64,000 nucleotides of DNA from an uncultured Shimia sp. (GTDB taxonomy: Bacteria > Pseudomonadota > Alphaproteobacteria > Rhodobacterales > Rhodobacteraceae). The translations under genes were made by a program, and so were the position numbers. Shown here in pieces: positions 44,690 through 53,762 of the stretch. Numbering within the stretch: the first letter of the stretch is position 1; each line of letters begins with the position of its first letter. Under the pieces are notes generated by a model. That model searched no databases. It worked only from the letters and a program-made list of their open reading frames with translations, and was not told where the DNA came from. The stretch lies in the NCBI RefSeq assembly GCF_947493595.1, contig NZ_CANLRL010000006.1, positions 62,001 through 126,000 of the forward strand, written 5' to 3'.

Positions 44690-45760
44690 TTAGGCCGCGT
44701 CGTGCATCAAAATCGCCGCCTCACTGGCGGTCAGATTGCGCCGCGCGTGCGGCCCGTACCCATGCGGATTGTGTTGCAACTCGGGCTGCCGATCAAACAA
44801 CCGCGCCCGATCTTCTTCCTTCAGTGCATCCAGTGCCGCATTGGCCGGATGGAAGCTCTCCGTCTCCACCCCATTGGCCCAAATCACTTCATGGCACGGC
44901 AACAGCAGATGCACATAGGTCACTTCCTTAAGTGCCGTATCCACTCTGATGCTATTGCCGTTCACCAAGTCCTGCGCCGCCACAAGCACTTCGCTCTCGT
45001 TAAACAAGGCCCGCGCCGTGGCACCCCGCACCAGCATTCGATGCTCCGGGCTGACCAGCAATTCCTGATCCGGCCGCTCAATGCCCAGCGCACCGGGGCG
45101 TATGCGGATTGGCCGCAGTTTTGGCATCGCGAACAATCGCGCCCCGGTCATACGCCGCGCCCCGATCCACTGGACCTCCTGCGCGCCATTGTCCCGCGTC
45201 TGCACCTGATCGCCTTCGCGCAACTCTTCAATCAACCGTGGCCCCTGCGGCGTTGCAATCCGCGTGCCCGGTGTAAAACAAATCACTCCGTTACCCTCTT
45301 GTACTGATTTTGGCCGCTGCAACGTGCTCATGGCACAATGCACCACCCATAAGCCCTTATTCTTTGGCGGAAGTTCGTCCAGAAACATCAGCAATGGCGC
45401 ACTGCCATCCACTTCAATCACGGTAGCGGTGTAGCTTTCCGCCCCATCGGTCACCACAAAACCGCCCTCCATCAAGGGCAGTTCAATATCGACCGCATCC
45501 AGGTTCTGAATGCCCGTTTGATGATTCACTGCCGCGCCAACCAGCTTGCGCACCATATGCGCCGCACGCTTGCGGATGTTTGCCCCTTCTTCCCCACGGT
45601 CCAGACGCAATAACCCATTGGGGCCGTCCACGCGGACGGCATCCCTCGACCAGGACCACACCACGCCTGTTTCCAGCGCCTGCAACGGTGCGGCCTTCTG
45701 ACCATCTATTTCTGTCTGTGACCAGGAGATGACAAACGTGCCACGAAAGCCCGTTTTCAT
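44690..45760 (-). CDS. Hint (Hedgehog/intein) domain protein
   Basis: 356 residues. The Hint domain starts at C161 ('VICFTPGTRIATPQGPRL'), has 'LREGDQVQTRDNGAQEVQWI' and the later block 'LLVSPEHRMLV', and runs to about residue 300. N-terminal residues 1-140 are an unassigned beta-rich domain. The C-terminal part has no obvious Asn/His splice end, so self-splicing is doubtful; such domains in this group occur at the ends of secreted or RTX proteins. No signal peptide is seen. The function is unknown. Confidence 0.82.
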   Translation of the reverse strand: MKTGFRGTFVISWSQTEIDGQKAAPLQALETGVVWSWSRDAVRVDGPNGLLRLDRGEEGANIRKRAAHMVRKLVGAAVNHQTGIQNLDAVDIELPLMEGGFVVTDGAESYTATVIEVDGSAPLLMFLDELPPKNKGLWVVHCAMSTLQRPKSVQEGNGVICFTPGTRIATPQGPRLIEELREGDQVQTRDNGAQEVQWIGARRMTGARLFAMPKLRPIRIRPGALGIERPDQELLVSPEHRMLVRGATARALFNESEVLVAAQDLVNGNSIRVDTALKEVTYVHLLLPCHEVIWANGVETESFHPANAALDALKEEDRARLFDRQPELQHNPHGYGPHARRNLTASEAAILMHDAA

Positions 45761-45837
45761 TGCCTGATTACCTGCCTAGTAGTTTTTTTATTACGGACAG
45801 GTTAACAAAGCGAAGGTCAGCTGCCTAGCCGGAAGTT

Positions 45838-45886
45838 TCAAAAAAACCGAGGTGGCTCAGTGTGTTGCAAAAAACACCCCACCTCA
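45838..45886 (-). terminator. Intrinsic terminator of the LpxR-like gene
   Basis: GAGGTGG (45849-45855) pairs with CCACCTC (45879-45885), with an inner GTGTT/AACAC stem. On the minus strand CGGTTTTTTTGAAAC follows. Confidence 0.85.
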
Positions 45887-45888
45887 CC

Positions 45889-46833
45889 CTAAAAGCGAAT
45901 ATCCAAACGGACCGCGCCGACAAGTTGTCCCTGGTACTGCATATCGAACTCTTCGCCCAAATATGTGAGGCCATAAAACAGGTGGTGGTTCTTTCCCTGC
46001 CAGTGCAGCCCCGCGCGCACACGACGGCGCGTATCAGTCAGCCGATAGCCGCGATCTTCGGGCAAATAGATGCTGCTGAACACTTTGGCGATGTCCGCTC
46101 CCACAACAAAACTCAGGCCCTTTTCCTGCCGCGCACCGGAGCGATAACGGTGCCCCGTGACCCAATCGCGCGACACCAACTCGCCGCGGCCAAACCGGCC
46201 AAAGGTGAAATCCACACCGGCGCGCACCAGATTTTCATCCCCCGCACGCGCCTCCACAAAGGGGCGCATGCTGGCTTGACCGCCAAGATCAAAATTACGC
46301 CCGGTTTCCCCTACAAAGCGCAAGCGCCACTGGTTTGGGATCTGATGCGCCAACACTTCATCTGACGGACCATCAATGCCGATCACATCGTGGATTGCCT
46401 TTTGCAGGCTGTTCAGCCCGGTCTGCGGACCAATCATCAAAACGTCACCACCAAAAGCAAACTCGGTGCCATGCCGTTGAAACTGCGTATGTAAGCCTGC
46501 GGTCAACATGCCAGCCCAGGGGCGGTCCAACGGAATGTGAGAACTCAGGCAGGCCGGGGCCATGATCTCGCCGCCGACACGCAACTCCAGAAGGTCACCA
46601 GCTGACTGCGGCAACGCGCCATTCCAGCCATAGCCCCAGAAACGGCTGGTGCCATAAGAGCCGGACCGCCAACGGTCATAACCATCACCAAGAAAGTCAT
46701 TCACAAACAGACTGCCAAACCCGAGGTACTCCCGCTCGCCAAAAGGCGTGAAGGAAGCGTCACTGTCTTCCGCTGCCACAGCATGAACGGAAAGCACCCA
46801 AACAAAAAACAAAGCAGCAATACGATGCAGCAT
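45889..46833 (-). CDS. Outer-membrane lipid A deacylase, LpxR family
   Basis: 314 residues with a signal peptide (1-21) and alternating beta-strands ending in 'VGAVRLDIRF' with terminal Phe, typical of outer-membrane barrels. The LpxR catalytic residues are present: N45-D46 in 'FVNDFLGDGYD' and H148 in 'NSLQKAIHDVIG'; 'LDRPWAGML' corresponds to the DRPYAG block. The family removes the 3'-acyloxyacyl chain of lipid A. It is downstream of the response regulator gene on the same strand, about 200 bases away, with an inverted repeat between them. Confidence 0.85.
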   Translation of the reverse strand: MLHRIAALFFVWVLSVHAVAAEDSDASFTPFGEREYLGFGSLFVNDFLGDGYDRWRSGSYGTSRFWGYGWNGALPQSAGDLLELRVGGEIMAPACLSSHIPLDRPWAGMLTAGLHTQFQRHGTEFAFGGDVLMIGPQTGLNSLQKAIHDVIGIDGPSDEVLAHQIPNQWRLRFVGETGRNFDLGGQASMRPFVEARAGDENLVRAGVDFTFGRFGRGELVSRDWVTGHRYRSGARQEKGLSFVVGADIAKVFSSIYLPEDRGYRLTDTRRRVRAGLHWQGKNHHLFYGLTYLGEEFDMQYQGQLVGAVRLDIRF

Positions 46834-46934
46834 AGTCAGTCCCCAATAACGCCCCCCGGCTAGGTTCTGATAGCGCGCGCAGGATACCCGCGTCAGCGAA
46901 AGACTGACATAATGGTAAATGCCGTAAAAATTGT

Positions 46935-46950
46935 CCTTAATTCATTAAGG
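46935..46950. promoter_or_regulatory. Inverted repeat upstream of the LpxR-like gene
   Basis: CCTTAAT (46935-46941) and ATTAAGG (46944-46950) are perfect complements around TC. On the minus strand ACAATTTTTACGG follows, so it could be a weak terminator of the response regulator gene, or an operator for the LpxR-like gene 100 bases away. Confidence 0.4.
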
Positions 46951-47007
46951 GATGGGAAAGACCGGCACAGAGCAGGAGACCTGCGGTCGTAAGCCTTTCG
47001 CATACTG

Positions 47008-47027
47008 GACATATAATGACATATAAT
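47008..47027 (+). repeat. Tandem 10-base repeat containing two TATAAT boxes
   Basis: GACATATAAT occurs twice head to tail (47008-47017 and 47018-47027), each with a perfect TATAAT on the plus strand. It lies just 3' of the response regulator gene and points into it from the opposite strand, so it could drive antisense RNA. No clear -35 is seen. Confidence 0.4.
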
Positions 47028-47031
47028 ACGG

Positions 47032-47646
47032 TCAGAACAGGCCGGCTTCTTTGGCGATCAGCGCCGCCTGCGTGCGGTTGCCCGCGTCAATTTTCCGGTA
47101 GAGGTTTTTCACATGCAGTTTGATTGTCGGCTCTGACAGATCAAGGTCTCGGGCAATTTCTTTATTGGACTTGCCCACCGACAAACCTTCCAAAACCTGC
47201 ATTTCACGGCGCGTGAGTTTCTGCGCAATGGGATGCGGCTCAGCAGCCTCCGCTGCCTGCATCAACTCCGCTGGAATAAACTGCTCACCGGCAGCCATAA
47301 ATTTTATGGCATTGACCAACGAAGACGCGGGCAAGGTCTTTGGCACAAACCCTGAGGCCCCAACCGCCATCGCCTTTTGCACAATATCCCGACTGGCCTC
47401 CCCGGAGATCAGCGCCACACGCGGTGACGATGTATGCGCCAACACGCGCTTGACGCCTTCGACGCCTTGCATCCCCGGCATATTGTAATCCAGCAAAACA
47501 AGGTCAAACGGCCCCTTGCTGTCCAGCGCCTGCATCGCCTGATCCAAATTAGACACCCCCACGGACCCCATTGTACCGGTGGCGTCAACAAACGCAGTCA
47601 CCGTGTCCAACAACAAATCATGGTCGTCAGCGATCAAAATTTTCAA
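47032..47646 (-). CDS. Two-component response regulator, REC plus LuxR-type HTH
   Basis: 204 residues. The REC domain (1-120) has acidic D7/D8, phospho-acceptor D53 ('LLDYNMPGM') and K103 ('VPKTLP'). The LuxR-type HTH (about 139-200) reads 'LTRREMQVLEGLSVGKSNKE' then 'LDLSEPTIKLHVKNLYRKID'. It is divergent from the SUOX-fold protein and the hybrid kinase genes and is the obvious output protein of that phosphorelay. The target genes are unknown; the LpxR-like gene lies directly downstream. Confidence 0.93.
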   Translation of the reverse strand: MKILIADDHDLLLDTVTAFVDATGTMGSVGVSNLDQAMQALDSKGPFDLVLLDYNMPGMQGVEGVKRVLAHTSSPRVALISGEASRDIVQKAMAVGASGFVPKTLPASSLVNAIKFMAAGEQFIPAELMQAAEAAEPHPIAQKLTRREMQVLEGLSVGKSNKEIARDLDLSEPTIKLHVKNLYRKIDAGNRTQAALIAKEAGLF

Positions 47647-47921
47647 AGCGGTCCTCCAAGGGGCCGGAAATCAGCGCGTAAATCGCACCCTACCAAGGCC
47701 ACATATTACCATACCAATGGTGACTTATACCCGACAATACTGCCCTAGTGTCTCCTGTTGTCCCGCCTCCCCTAGGGAAGATACGGAAAATTTTAAACAA
47801 ATTCCAAGCTTTACCTAACGGCAAACCTACCCTTTTGTATAGGGGGTTTATCCCCTTGACCAGATGCGCGTATGACGTGTTTTGCCTATTAAAGAAGTTA
47901 AGCATAACGAGGCGGTAAGAC

Positions 47922-48443
47922 ATGCGTAAAACCACACAAACAGTTTTCGCGCTTGCTGCTTGGCTTTTGCTACCACTCACAGGCCCAGTTTGGGCATCTG
48001 ACGCAATGGACGTTCCGTCCGGCGATGTCATCCTGACCGTGTCGGGCACGATCGACGCCACAAACGTCGACGACACGGCTCAGTACGATTTGGAGATGCT
48101 GCGCACATTACCCGCAGTCTCCATTTCAACCACGACCATATGGACCGATGGGGTTCTTATGTTCACGGGTGTACCGCTAGCGTCGCTGCTGGAAACTCTG
48201 GGGAGTTCCGGCAGCACGCTGCGGGCTTCCGCCATCAACGACTACACCATTGAAATTCCGGTCGACACGCTGGAAGGCGAAGCACCGATCTTGGCCTATG
48301 AAATGAACGGCGTGCCCATGCACCGCCGTGACAAAGGCCCATTGTGGGTGATCTACCCCTTTGATTCCGATCCCAAATACCGCACGTCGCAGGTGCACTC
48401 CCGTGCCGTCTGGCAACTCGACAGGATCGAAGTCGTCGACTAA
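47922..48443 (+). CDS. Periplasmic SUOX-fold (molybdopterin-oxidoreductase-like) protein without cysteine
   Basis: 173 residues with a Sec signal peptide (1-25, cleaved after 'GPVWA'). The mature part fits the Oxidored_molyb (sulfite oxidase) fold: 'TTTIWTDGVLMFTGVPLASL', 'SAINDYTIEIP', 'HRRDKGPLWVIYPFDSDP' and 'SRAVWQLDRIEV'. It contains no cysteine at all, so the usual Mo-ligating Cys is missing and catalysis as a molybdoenzyme is unlikely. It sits directly upstream of the hybrid kinase (about 100 bases), which suggests a ligand-sensing partner, by analogy with TorT of the TorS system. That role is inference. Confidence 0.78.
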   Translation: MRKTTQTVFALAAWLLLPLTGPVWASDAMDVPSGDVILTVSGTIDATNVDDTAQYDLEMLRTLPAVSISTTTIWTDGVLMFTGVPLASLLETLGSSGSTLRASAINDYTIEIPVDTLEGEAPILAYEMNGVPMHRRDKGPLWVIYPFDSDPKYRTSQVHSRAVWQLDRIEVVD

Positions 48444-48541
48444 AGTTTGCGCATGACACTCATGCGCGTACCTTCTTGTAAATCGCTCTTCACCGTTCCG
48501 CCCAGGCTGTTGACGCCACGTCGCGCAACCGGCCCGCTGCT

Positions 48542-51091
48542 GTGAGCCGCCTGCCCACATCCGCCTTTGCAGTGGGCTTACCAAGCTCTCAGCGCAAAAG
48601 CCGCCCGTTGCGCATTCTCGGCCTAATCCTCACCGCCCTCATCGCAGTCTTGCTGGTGTTCGCTTTTGTCACCGCCTCGCAAGTTTTCACCAATCTGCGC
48701 AACATCAAGCTGCTGGCCTCCAATGATCTGGAATGGTCCCTCGCGCAGATCGAACTGGAAACACGGGACTTTGCAGGTGCCCTCGAAGCCGCAAGGCTCT
48801 CGCCAGAGCCGGATTTCGACCGCTTACGTCTCCGGTTCGACATCCTCTACAGCCGCGTCGGCTCCATGGCCACGGCACCAGCTTACCTGCGCCTCGCCGT
48901 GGTGCCCGATTTTGACGCCGCACTGAAACGCATGAACACGTTTATGGACGGAGCCATCCCTCACATCGACGGTTCCGATGAAGCTTTGGCGGACGCGCTC
49001 CCGCTGCTCTCTGTGCAATCCGCCCACTTGCGCGCAGATGCCCGAGCCATGTCACTCTCCGGCATCGCACTCTACGCCGCTGAAAACGACGCTGCCCGCC
49101 AACGTATCACCAACACGCTGTATCGACTGGCCACCATCGCGCTCCTGCTGATCGTCGCCGTGGTCGGCCTGCTGATCAACTTGCTTTACGCCAACCGCGC
49201 CGCCCGCCAGAAAGGGCACGCCTTGTCCCAGGCAAACCGCCGCATGAGCACCATCCTCTCCACCTCAATGGATGGCGTGCTTGTGGTCGATGGCACCGGC
49301 GCAGTGCTCGAATTCAACAAAGCGTCCGAGGCCATCTTTGGCTACCGCTACGAAGACATCCGCGGCAAGAATGTGCAGGATCTGATCGCCCCCCCCGATC
49401 TGCGCGATTCCCACTTTCGCGCCATGGAACGCATCCTCACCGGTCAGGACCGCCACGCCGCAGGCAAAGGCCGCGTGCGCATGGACGCCAAGCGCTCTGA
49501 TGGCACCATCTTTCCCATCGAGATCGCCATCGAAATGGCCGAGGACAACGACGAGAAGATCCTCATCGGCTTCCTGCACGATATCTCAGATCGTGTCGCG
49601 GCGGAGAAAGAACTGCTCGAAACCCGCGACCGCGCTCTGGCAGGCGAGCGTGCGAAAGCCGAATTCCTCGCCGTGATGAGTCACGAAATCCGCACCCCAC
49701 TCAACGGCATCCTAGGCAACCTCAGCCTGCTGAACGACACCGCACTCGGCCCGATCCAGACCCGCTATGTGCGCAATATGGAAATCTCCGGCCGCGTTCT
49801 AATGCGCCATGTCGACACCGTGCTCGACATCACCCGTTTTGAGGCCGGTAAGCTTGACGTCAACATTGCCTGCACCGACCTCTCCAAGCTTCTGCAAGAA
49901 CTGGTCGACAGCCAACTCTCCGCCGCCAACCGCCACGGCACCACGCTCAGTTGGCGCTGGGAAGGCCCCGCCCGCACCTGGGTCCGCACCGATCGCGCAG
50001 CCTTGGAACAGGTGCTGCTCAATCTCGTAGGCAACGCCATCAAATTCACCGACAACGGCACCATCACCATCGAAGCCGAGGCCCTGCCAGAAACCATCAA
50101 CGGCCATCCCGCAGTTGAACTCAGGGTCGGCGACACCGGCATCGGCATTTCCGAAGACCGCCTGCCCAAAGTGTTTGACGACTTTGTCACCAACGACCCG
50201 ACGCTGGGCCGCGTGCCCGGCGGCACCGGCCTGGGCCTTGGCATTGCGCGGCGCATCGTCACCGCCTTGGGTGGCGAGATTGGCGTGGAAAGCACGCCCG
50301 ACGTCGGCAGCACCTTCTGGGTGCGCCTGCCTATGGAAGAAGGCCGCCAACCGCCTGCCCCACAAGCCAGCGAACCAGAGCCGGAACTCGCACACCTGCA
50401 CATGCTGGTGGTCGAGGACAACGAGATCAACCGTGAGCTGGCACAAGAATTGCTGCAACGAGAAGGCCACTGGGTCACGCTGGCCTCCAACGGTGCCGAA
50501 GGTGTGCAGCTGGCCCAAACCAAACAATTCGACATGATCCTTATGGACATTGCCATGCCGGTCATGGACGGCCTCGCAGCCACCAAGCAAATTCGCGCCG
50601 GCGACGGCCCGAACAAGGACACGCCCATTGTGGCTGTCTCCGCCAACATCCTGCCGGAAGACCGCGACCGCTTCCTCGCCGCCGGCATGAGCGCCTTCCT
50701 GGCCAAACCCATCAACCGGCCTTCACTACAACAAATGTTGCAAGACAGCTTCGCCACAGCAGAGATGTCCGCGCCCGAGCCAACCACCCGCGCCGGTGTG
50801 CCGCAAGGCACCTACATTCGCCTTCAAGCGCGCTTTCTGGACGAAGGCGACGCCCTCCTGGCCGCCGTCACCGCGCCGTACCGCGATGTTCAGGATGTCG
50901 CCAAACGCTGCCATGACCTCTCCGGCGCTGCCGCGATCTTTGGCGCCCACGCCCTGCATGATATTCTGGCGCAGGCCGACACCGCCGCCAAACAGGGCAA
51001 CAAGCGCCTGTTTGAAGAGCTGATCACCCAGATCCCAACCCTCTGGCGCGCCACACGCACGGATCTGAACGCACCGGACGTCGCCGAATAA
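48542..51091 (+). CDS. Hybrid histidine kinase with PAS, REC and HPt domains
   Basis: 849 residues starting at GTG; an in-frame stop at 48479 and no other start codon between make this the only possible upstream start. Two membrane helices (about 24-46 and 195-216) enclose a periplasmic sensor domain of about 150 residues. Then follow PAS (about 230-350), HisKA with H381 ('AVMSHEIRTPLNG'), HATPase (about 485-598), REC with D669 ('LMDIAMPVMDG') and HPt with H791 ('KRCHDLSGAAAIFGA'). All relay residues are intact. It lies after the SUOX-fold gene and should pass phosphate to the divergent LuxR-type regulator. Confidence 0.93.
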   Translation: MSRLPTSAFAVGLPSSQRKSRPLRILGLILTALIAVLLVFAFVTASQVFTNLRNIKLLASNDLEWSLAQIELETRDFAGALEAARLSPEPDFDRLRLRFDILYSRVGSMATAPAYLRLAVVPDFDAALKRMNTFMDGAIPHIDGSDEALADALPLLSVQSAHLRADARAMSLSGIALYAAENDAARQRITNTLYRLATIALLLIVAVVGLLINLLYANRAARQKGHALSQANRRMSTILSTSMDGVLVVDGTGAVLEFNKASEAIFGYRYEDIRGKNVQDLIAPPDLRDSHFRAMERILTGQDRHAAGKGRVRMDAKRSDGTIFPIEIAIEMAEDNDEKILIGFLHDISDRVAAEKELLETRDRALAGERAKAEFLAVMSHEIRTPLNGILGNLSLLNDTALGPIQTRYVRNMEISGRVLMRHVDTVLDITRFEAGKLDVNIACTDLSKLLQELVDSQLSAANRHGTTLSWRWEGPARTWVRTDRAALEQVLLNLVGNAIKFTDNGTITIEAEALPETINGHPAVELRVGDTGIGISEDRLPKVFDDFVTNDPTLGRVPGGTGLGLGIARRIVTALGGEIGVESTPDVGSTFWVRLPMEEGRQPPAPQASEPEPELAHLHMLVVEDNEINRELAQELLQREGHWVTLASNGAEGVQLAQTKQFDMILMDIAMPVMDGLAATKQIRAGDGPNKDTPIVAVSANILPEDRDRFLAAGMSAFLAKPINRPSLQQMLQDSFATAEMSAPEPTTRAGVPQGTYIRLQARFLDEGDALLAAVTAPYRDVQDVAKRCHDLSGAAAIFGAHALHDILAQADTAAKQGNKRLFEELITQIPTLWRATRTDLNAPDVAE

Positions 51092-51094
51092 CCC

Positions 51095-52003
51095 CTAGGG
51101 CATTTCCGCCCCCAGCGTCGGTGGAAACTCCTGCACCGCCTTCAAGAACCAGCCCAGCGCCCGCCCCCGCTGCCCGCCACTGCGATAGGCCACCGCCATC
51201 GGCAACGACGTCTGTTGCGGGAAGTCCAAAATCTCAAACCGACTGCGAAAGTGGCGGCTCTGGGCATAGCTGTCCACCACAACACCCACCGCCTCACTGC
51301 GCTCAATCACCCCTGCGGCCATGGTGAAACTTGGCATGATGTGCAGCCGCCGCATCGGGTCCACTTCACCTGCCTGCACCAAATGCTGGATCGGTTCCGC
51401 ATAAGGCCCGCTTGGCTCTGGCACAATCAGCGGCAACCCCGCCAAGTCCTCGCTGCTCACCGGGCGCCCCACCAACGGATGCCCCCGCCGCACAAAAAAC
51501 AGCGCGTTGAGCGGCGGCAACGGATCACAGCGCACCCCAGCTTCCGCCATCAACGGCCGTGACGGGCCAATCACCGCATCCAGATCACCCTGCCGAAACA
51601 ACTGCACCGCCGTCTCAAACGGGGCGCCGCGCAGATGAATGCGCACCTCCGGATGCGCCCCGACCAAAGCCCAAATCGCCCGGCTCATCAGCCCCTCCAT
51701 CGAACTGGGTGACACGCCAATCCGCAGCACTTGTTCCCGCGTCTGCCGACCCTCATCAACATCCGCCACCAACTGATCCACATCCGCCAAAATCCGCGCC
51801 GCGCGATCAATAAACGCCCGTCCTTCTGCCGTGGCTGTCACCCCCCGCGCATGGCGTTCAAACAGCGCCGCGCCGACGTCCTGCTCCACGTCCGCCACCG
51901 CTTTGGTCACCGCTGATTGCGTGACATTCAGCGCCCGCGCGGCCGCCGAGATCGCGCCTTGTCGGTCCACCGCCACCACGTAGCGCAGCTTGGTCAGGTT
52001 CAT
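51095..52003 (-). CDS. LysR-family transcriptional regulator
   Basis: 302 residues from the ATG at 52003. The N-terminal HTH reads 'MNLTKLRYVVAVDRQGAISA' then 'LNVTQSAVTKAVADVEQDVG'. The C-terminal substrate-binding fold covers residues 90-295. It is divergent from the thiolase operon with 90 bases between them, the classic arrangement for a LysR activator and its target. A T-N11-A box (ATTC-N7-GAAT, 52006-52020) lies right at its start. The inducer is probably an acyl-CoA pathway intermediate, from context. Confidence 0.92.
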   Translation of the reverse strand: MNLTKLRYVVAVDRQGAISAAARALNVTQSAVTKAVADVEQDVGAALFERHARGVTATAEGRAFIDRAARILADVDQLVADVDEGRQTREQVLRIGVSPSSMEGLMSRAIWALVGAHPEVRIHLRGAPFETAVQLFRQGDLDAVIGPSRPLMAEAGVRCDPLPPLNALFFVRRGHPLVGRPVSSEDLAGLPLIVPEPSGPYAEPIQHLVQAGEVDPMRRLHIMPSFTMAAGVIERSEAVGVVVDSYAQSRHFRSRFEILDFPQQTSLPMAVAYRSGGQRGRALGWFLKAVQEFPPTLGAEMP

Positions 52004-52005
52004 CC

Positions 52006-52020
52006 ATTCCCCCAATGAAT
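52006..52020. promoter_or_regulatory. Possible LysR-type box in the divergent promoter
   Basis: ATTC (52006-52009) and GAAT (52017-52020) give a symmetric T-N11-A motif just upstream of the LysR start codon. Such motifs are common by chance, so support is modest. Confidence 0.3.
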
Positions 52021-52093
52021 AGCTCGAGAGAATATTGAATTTGCCAGATACCCCCGTCAATCCGATACTTCGCGTAAGCGAGGAGACATTCAC

Positions 52094-53278
52094 ATGAGCA
52101 CAGAGACAATCGTTGCCGGCGTCGGCATGATCAAATTTGCCAAACCGGGCGCCTCAGATAGCTATGACCAAATGGGGGCTGCGGCCATACGCGCGGCATT
52201 GAAAGATGCCGGTCTGAGCTACAAAGACGTGCAACAGGCCTACGCGGGCTACGTCTATGGCGACAGTACCTGTGGCCAGAAAGCGCTCTACCACGTCGGC
52301 ATGTCCGGCATCCCGATCATCAATGTGAACAACAACTGCTCCACCGGCTCCACCGCGCTCTACATGGCGCGCCAAGCCATCGAAAGTGGCATGGTCGACT
52401 GCGTGCTTGCGGTTGGATTTGAACAAATGCAACGCGGTGCCCTGACCAGCCACTGGACCGACCGCCCCACACCGTTTGATGACTTTGACACTGCCTGCGA
52501 CACGCTTGTCGGCCACGCCGAAGTACCTCTTGCACTGCGCTATTTTGGCGGTGCGGGCAAATCACACATGGAGAAACATGGCACCGAACTGGCCGACTTT
52601 GCCAAGATCCGCGCCAAAGCCTCTCGCCACGCCACCAACAACCCTCTTGCCCTGTTTGCAACAGAGGTCACCACCGATGAAGTCCTGGCTGCGCCGGTCA
52701 TGTGGGATGGCGTGATGACTCGCCTTATGGCCTGCCCGCCCACCTGCGGCGGTGCTGCCGCCATTCTCTGCTCTCCGGCTTTTGCCGCCAAGCACGGCAT
52801 CGACGCCACTGTGAAAATCAAAGCACAATCCATGACCACCGACTACGCCTCCACCTTTGAGGCTCAGGACATGATGCAAGTGGTTGGCTACGACATGACC
52901 GCTGCGGCGGCCAAACAGGTGCAGGAAGCTTCTGGCATCTCTATCGATGATGTGGACGTGGTCGAATTACACGATTGCTTCGCCCACAACGAATTGATCA
53001 CCTATGAAGGCCTCGGCCTCACGCCAGAAGGCACCGCGCAAAAGTTCATCGCCGATGGCAACAACACCTACGGCGGCAAGTTTGTGACCAACCCCTCCGG
53101 CGGCCTGCTCTCCAAAGGCCATCCTCTAGGGGCCACTGGCCTCGCCCAATGTTACGAGTTGACCCACCAACTGCGCGGCACAGCTGACGCCCGTCAAGTT
53201 GAGGGGGCAAGAACAGCCCTCCAACACAACCTAGGCCTCGGCGGTGCCTGCGTCGTGACCCTCTATCAGGCGGCATAA
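52094..53278 (+). CDS. SCPx-type thiolase (lipid-transfer-protein family)
   Basis: 394 residues of the SCP-x/Ltp thiolase branch. The nucleophile Cys is in 'VNNNCSTGSTALYMA'. 'VELHDCFAHNE' carries the HDCF motif that replaces the NEAFA block of classical thiolases, and 'GHPLGATGLAQCYEL' has the catalytic His. It should cleave 3-ketoacyl-CoA, often branched or sterol-side-chain substrates. It is the first gene of the acyl-CoA operon and is divergent from the LysR gene. There is no SCP2 domain attached. Confidence 0.9.
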   Translation: MSTETIVAGVGMIKFAKPGASDSYDQMGAAAIRAALKDAGLSYKDVQQAYAGYVYGDSTCGQKALYHVGMSGIPIINVNNNCSTGSTALYMARQAIESGMVDCVLAVGFEQMQRGALTSHWTDRPTPFDDFDTACDTLVGHAEVPLALRYFGGAGKSHMEKHGTELADFAKIRAKASRHATNNPLALFATEVTTDEVLAAPVMWDGVMTRLMACPPTCGGAAAILCSPAFAAKHGIDATVKIKAQSMTTDYASTFEAQDMMQVVGYDMTAAAAKQVQEASGISIDDVDVVELHDCFAHNELITYEGLGLTPEGTAQKFIADGNNTYGGKFVTNPSGGLLSKGHPLGATGLAQCYELTHQLRGTADARQVEGARTALQHNLGLGGACVVTLYQAA

Positions 53279-53282
53279 CTCC

Positions 53283-53750
53283 ATGGGCATTTTCAACCGA
53301 TCCACCAAAGGCCATGTGACCCCACCCATTGAGGTCACCTTGGAACGCGGCGCGCTGGCGTTCTTCTCTGAAACCATTGGCGAGACAGACCCTGTCTACA
53401 TTGATCCTGAAACCGCGCAGTCCGAAGGACACCCCGACATCCTCGCCCCCGCCACCTACGCTGTGGTGGTGGGCACCTTTGCCGACCAGGTCGCCCGCCG
53501 GAAAGATTTGCCCGACATTCTGGAACTGATCAACGGCGACCTGCGCGTACTGCTGCACGGCACCGAGGCCTACACCTACCACGGCCCGATGTTTGCCGGA
53601 GATGTGGTAACCGTGGAAAACGAGGTGACAGATTTCACCGACGCCAAGGGCGGCAAACTGGAAATCGCCCACATCACCACCCGCATCACCCACCCCACGC
53701 GCGGCCTCTTGGTAGAGGCCACTCGCGGCATCATCCACCGTCTGGGCTGA
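53283..53750 (+). CDS. MaoC-type hydratase, N-terminal (FAS1-like dehydratase) half
   Basis: 155 residues of the hot-dog FAS1-type dehydratase domain ('ETDPVYIDPETAQSEGHPDI' region, 'LAPATYAVVVGTFA', 'EAYTYHGPMFAGDVVTVENE'). It lacks the clear hydratase Asp/His motif that the next gene has. In ChsH1/ChsH2-type pairs, one such protein and one MaoC protein form a heterodimer that hydrates 2-enoyl-CoA. It lies four bases after the thiolase gene and twelve before its partner. Confidence 0.85.
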   Translation: MGIFNRSTKGHVTPPIEVTLERGALAFFSETIGETDPVYIDPETAQSEGHPDILAPATYAVVVGTFADQVARRKDLPDILELINGDLRVLLHGTEAYTYHGPMFAGDVVTVENEVTDFTDAKGGKLEIAHITTRITHPTRGLLVEATRGIIHRLG

Positions 53751-53762
53751 GGGAGAGACACA

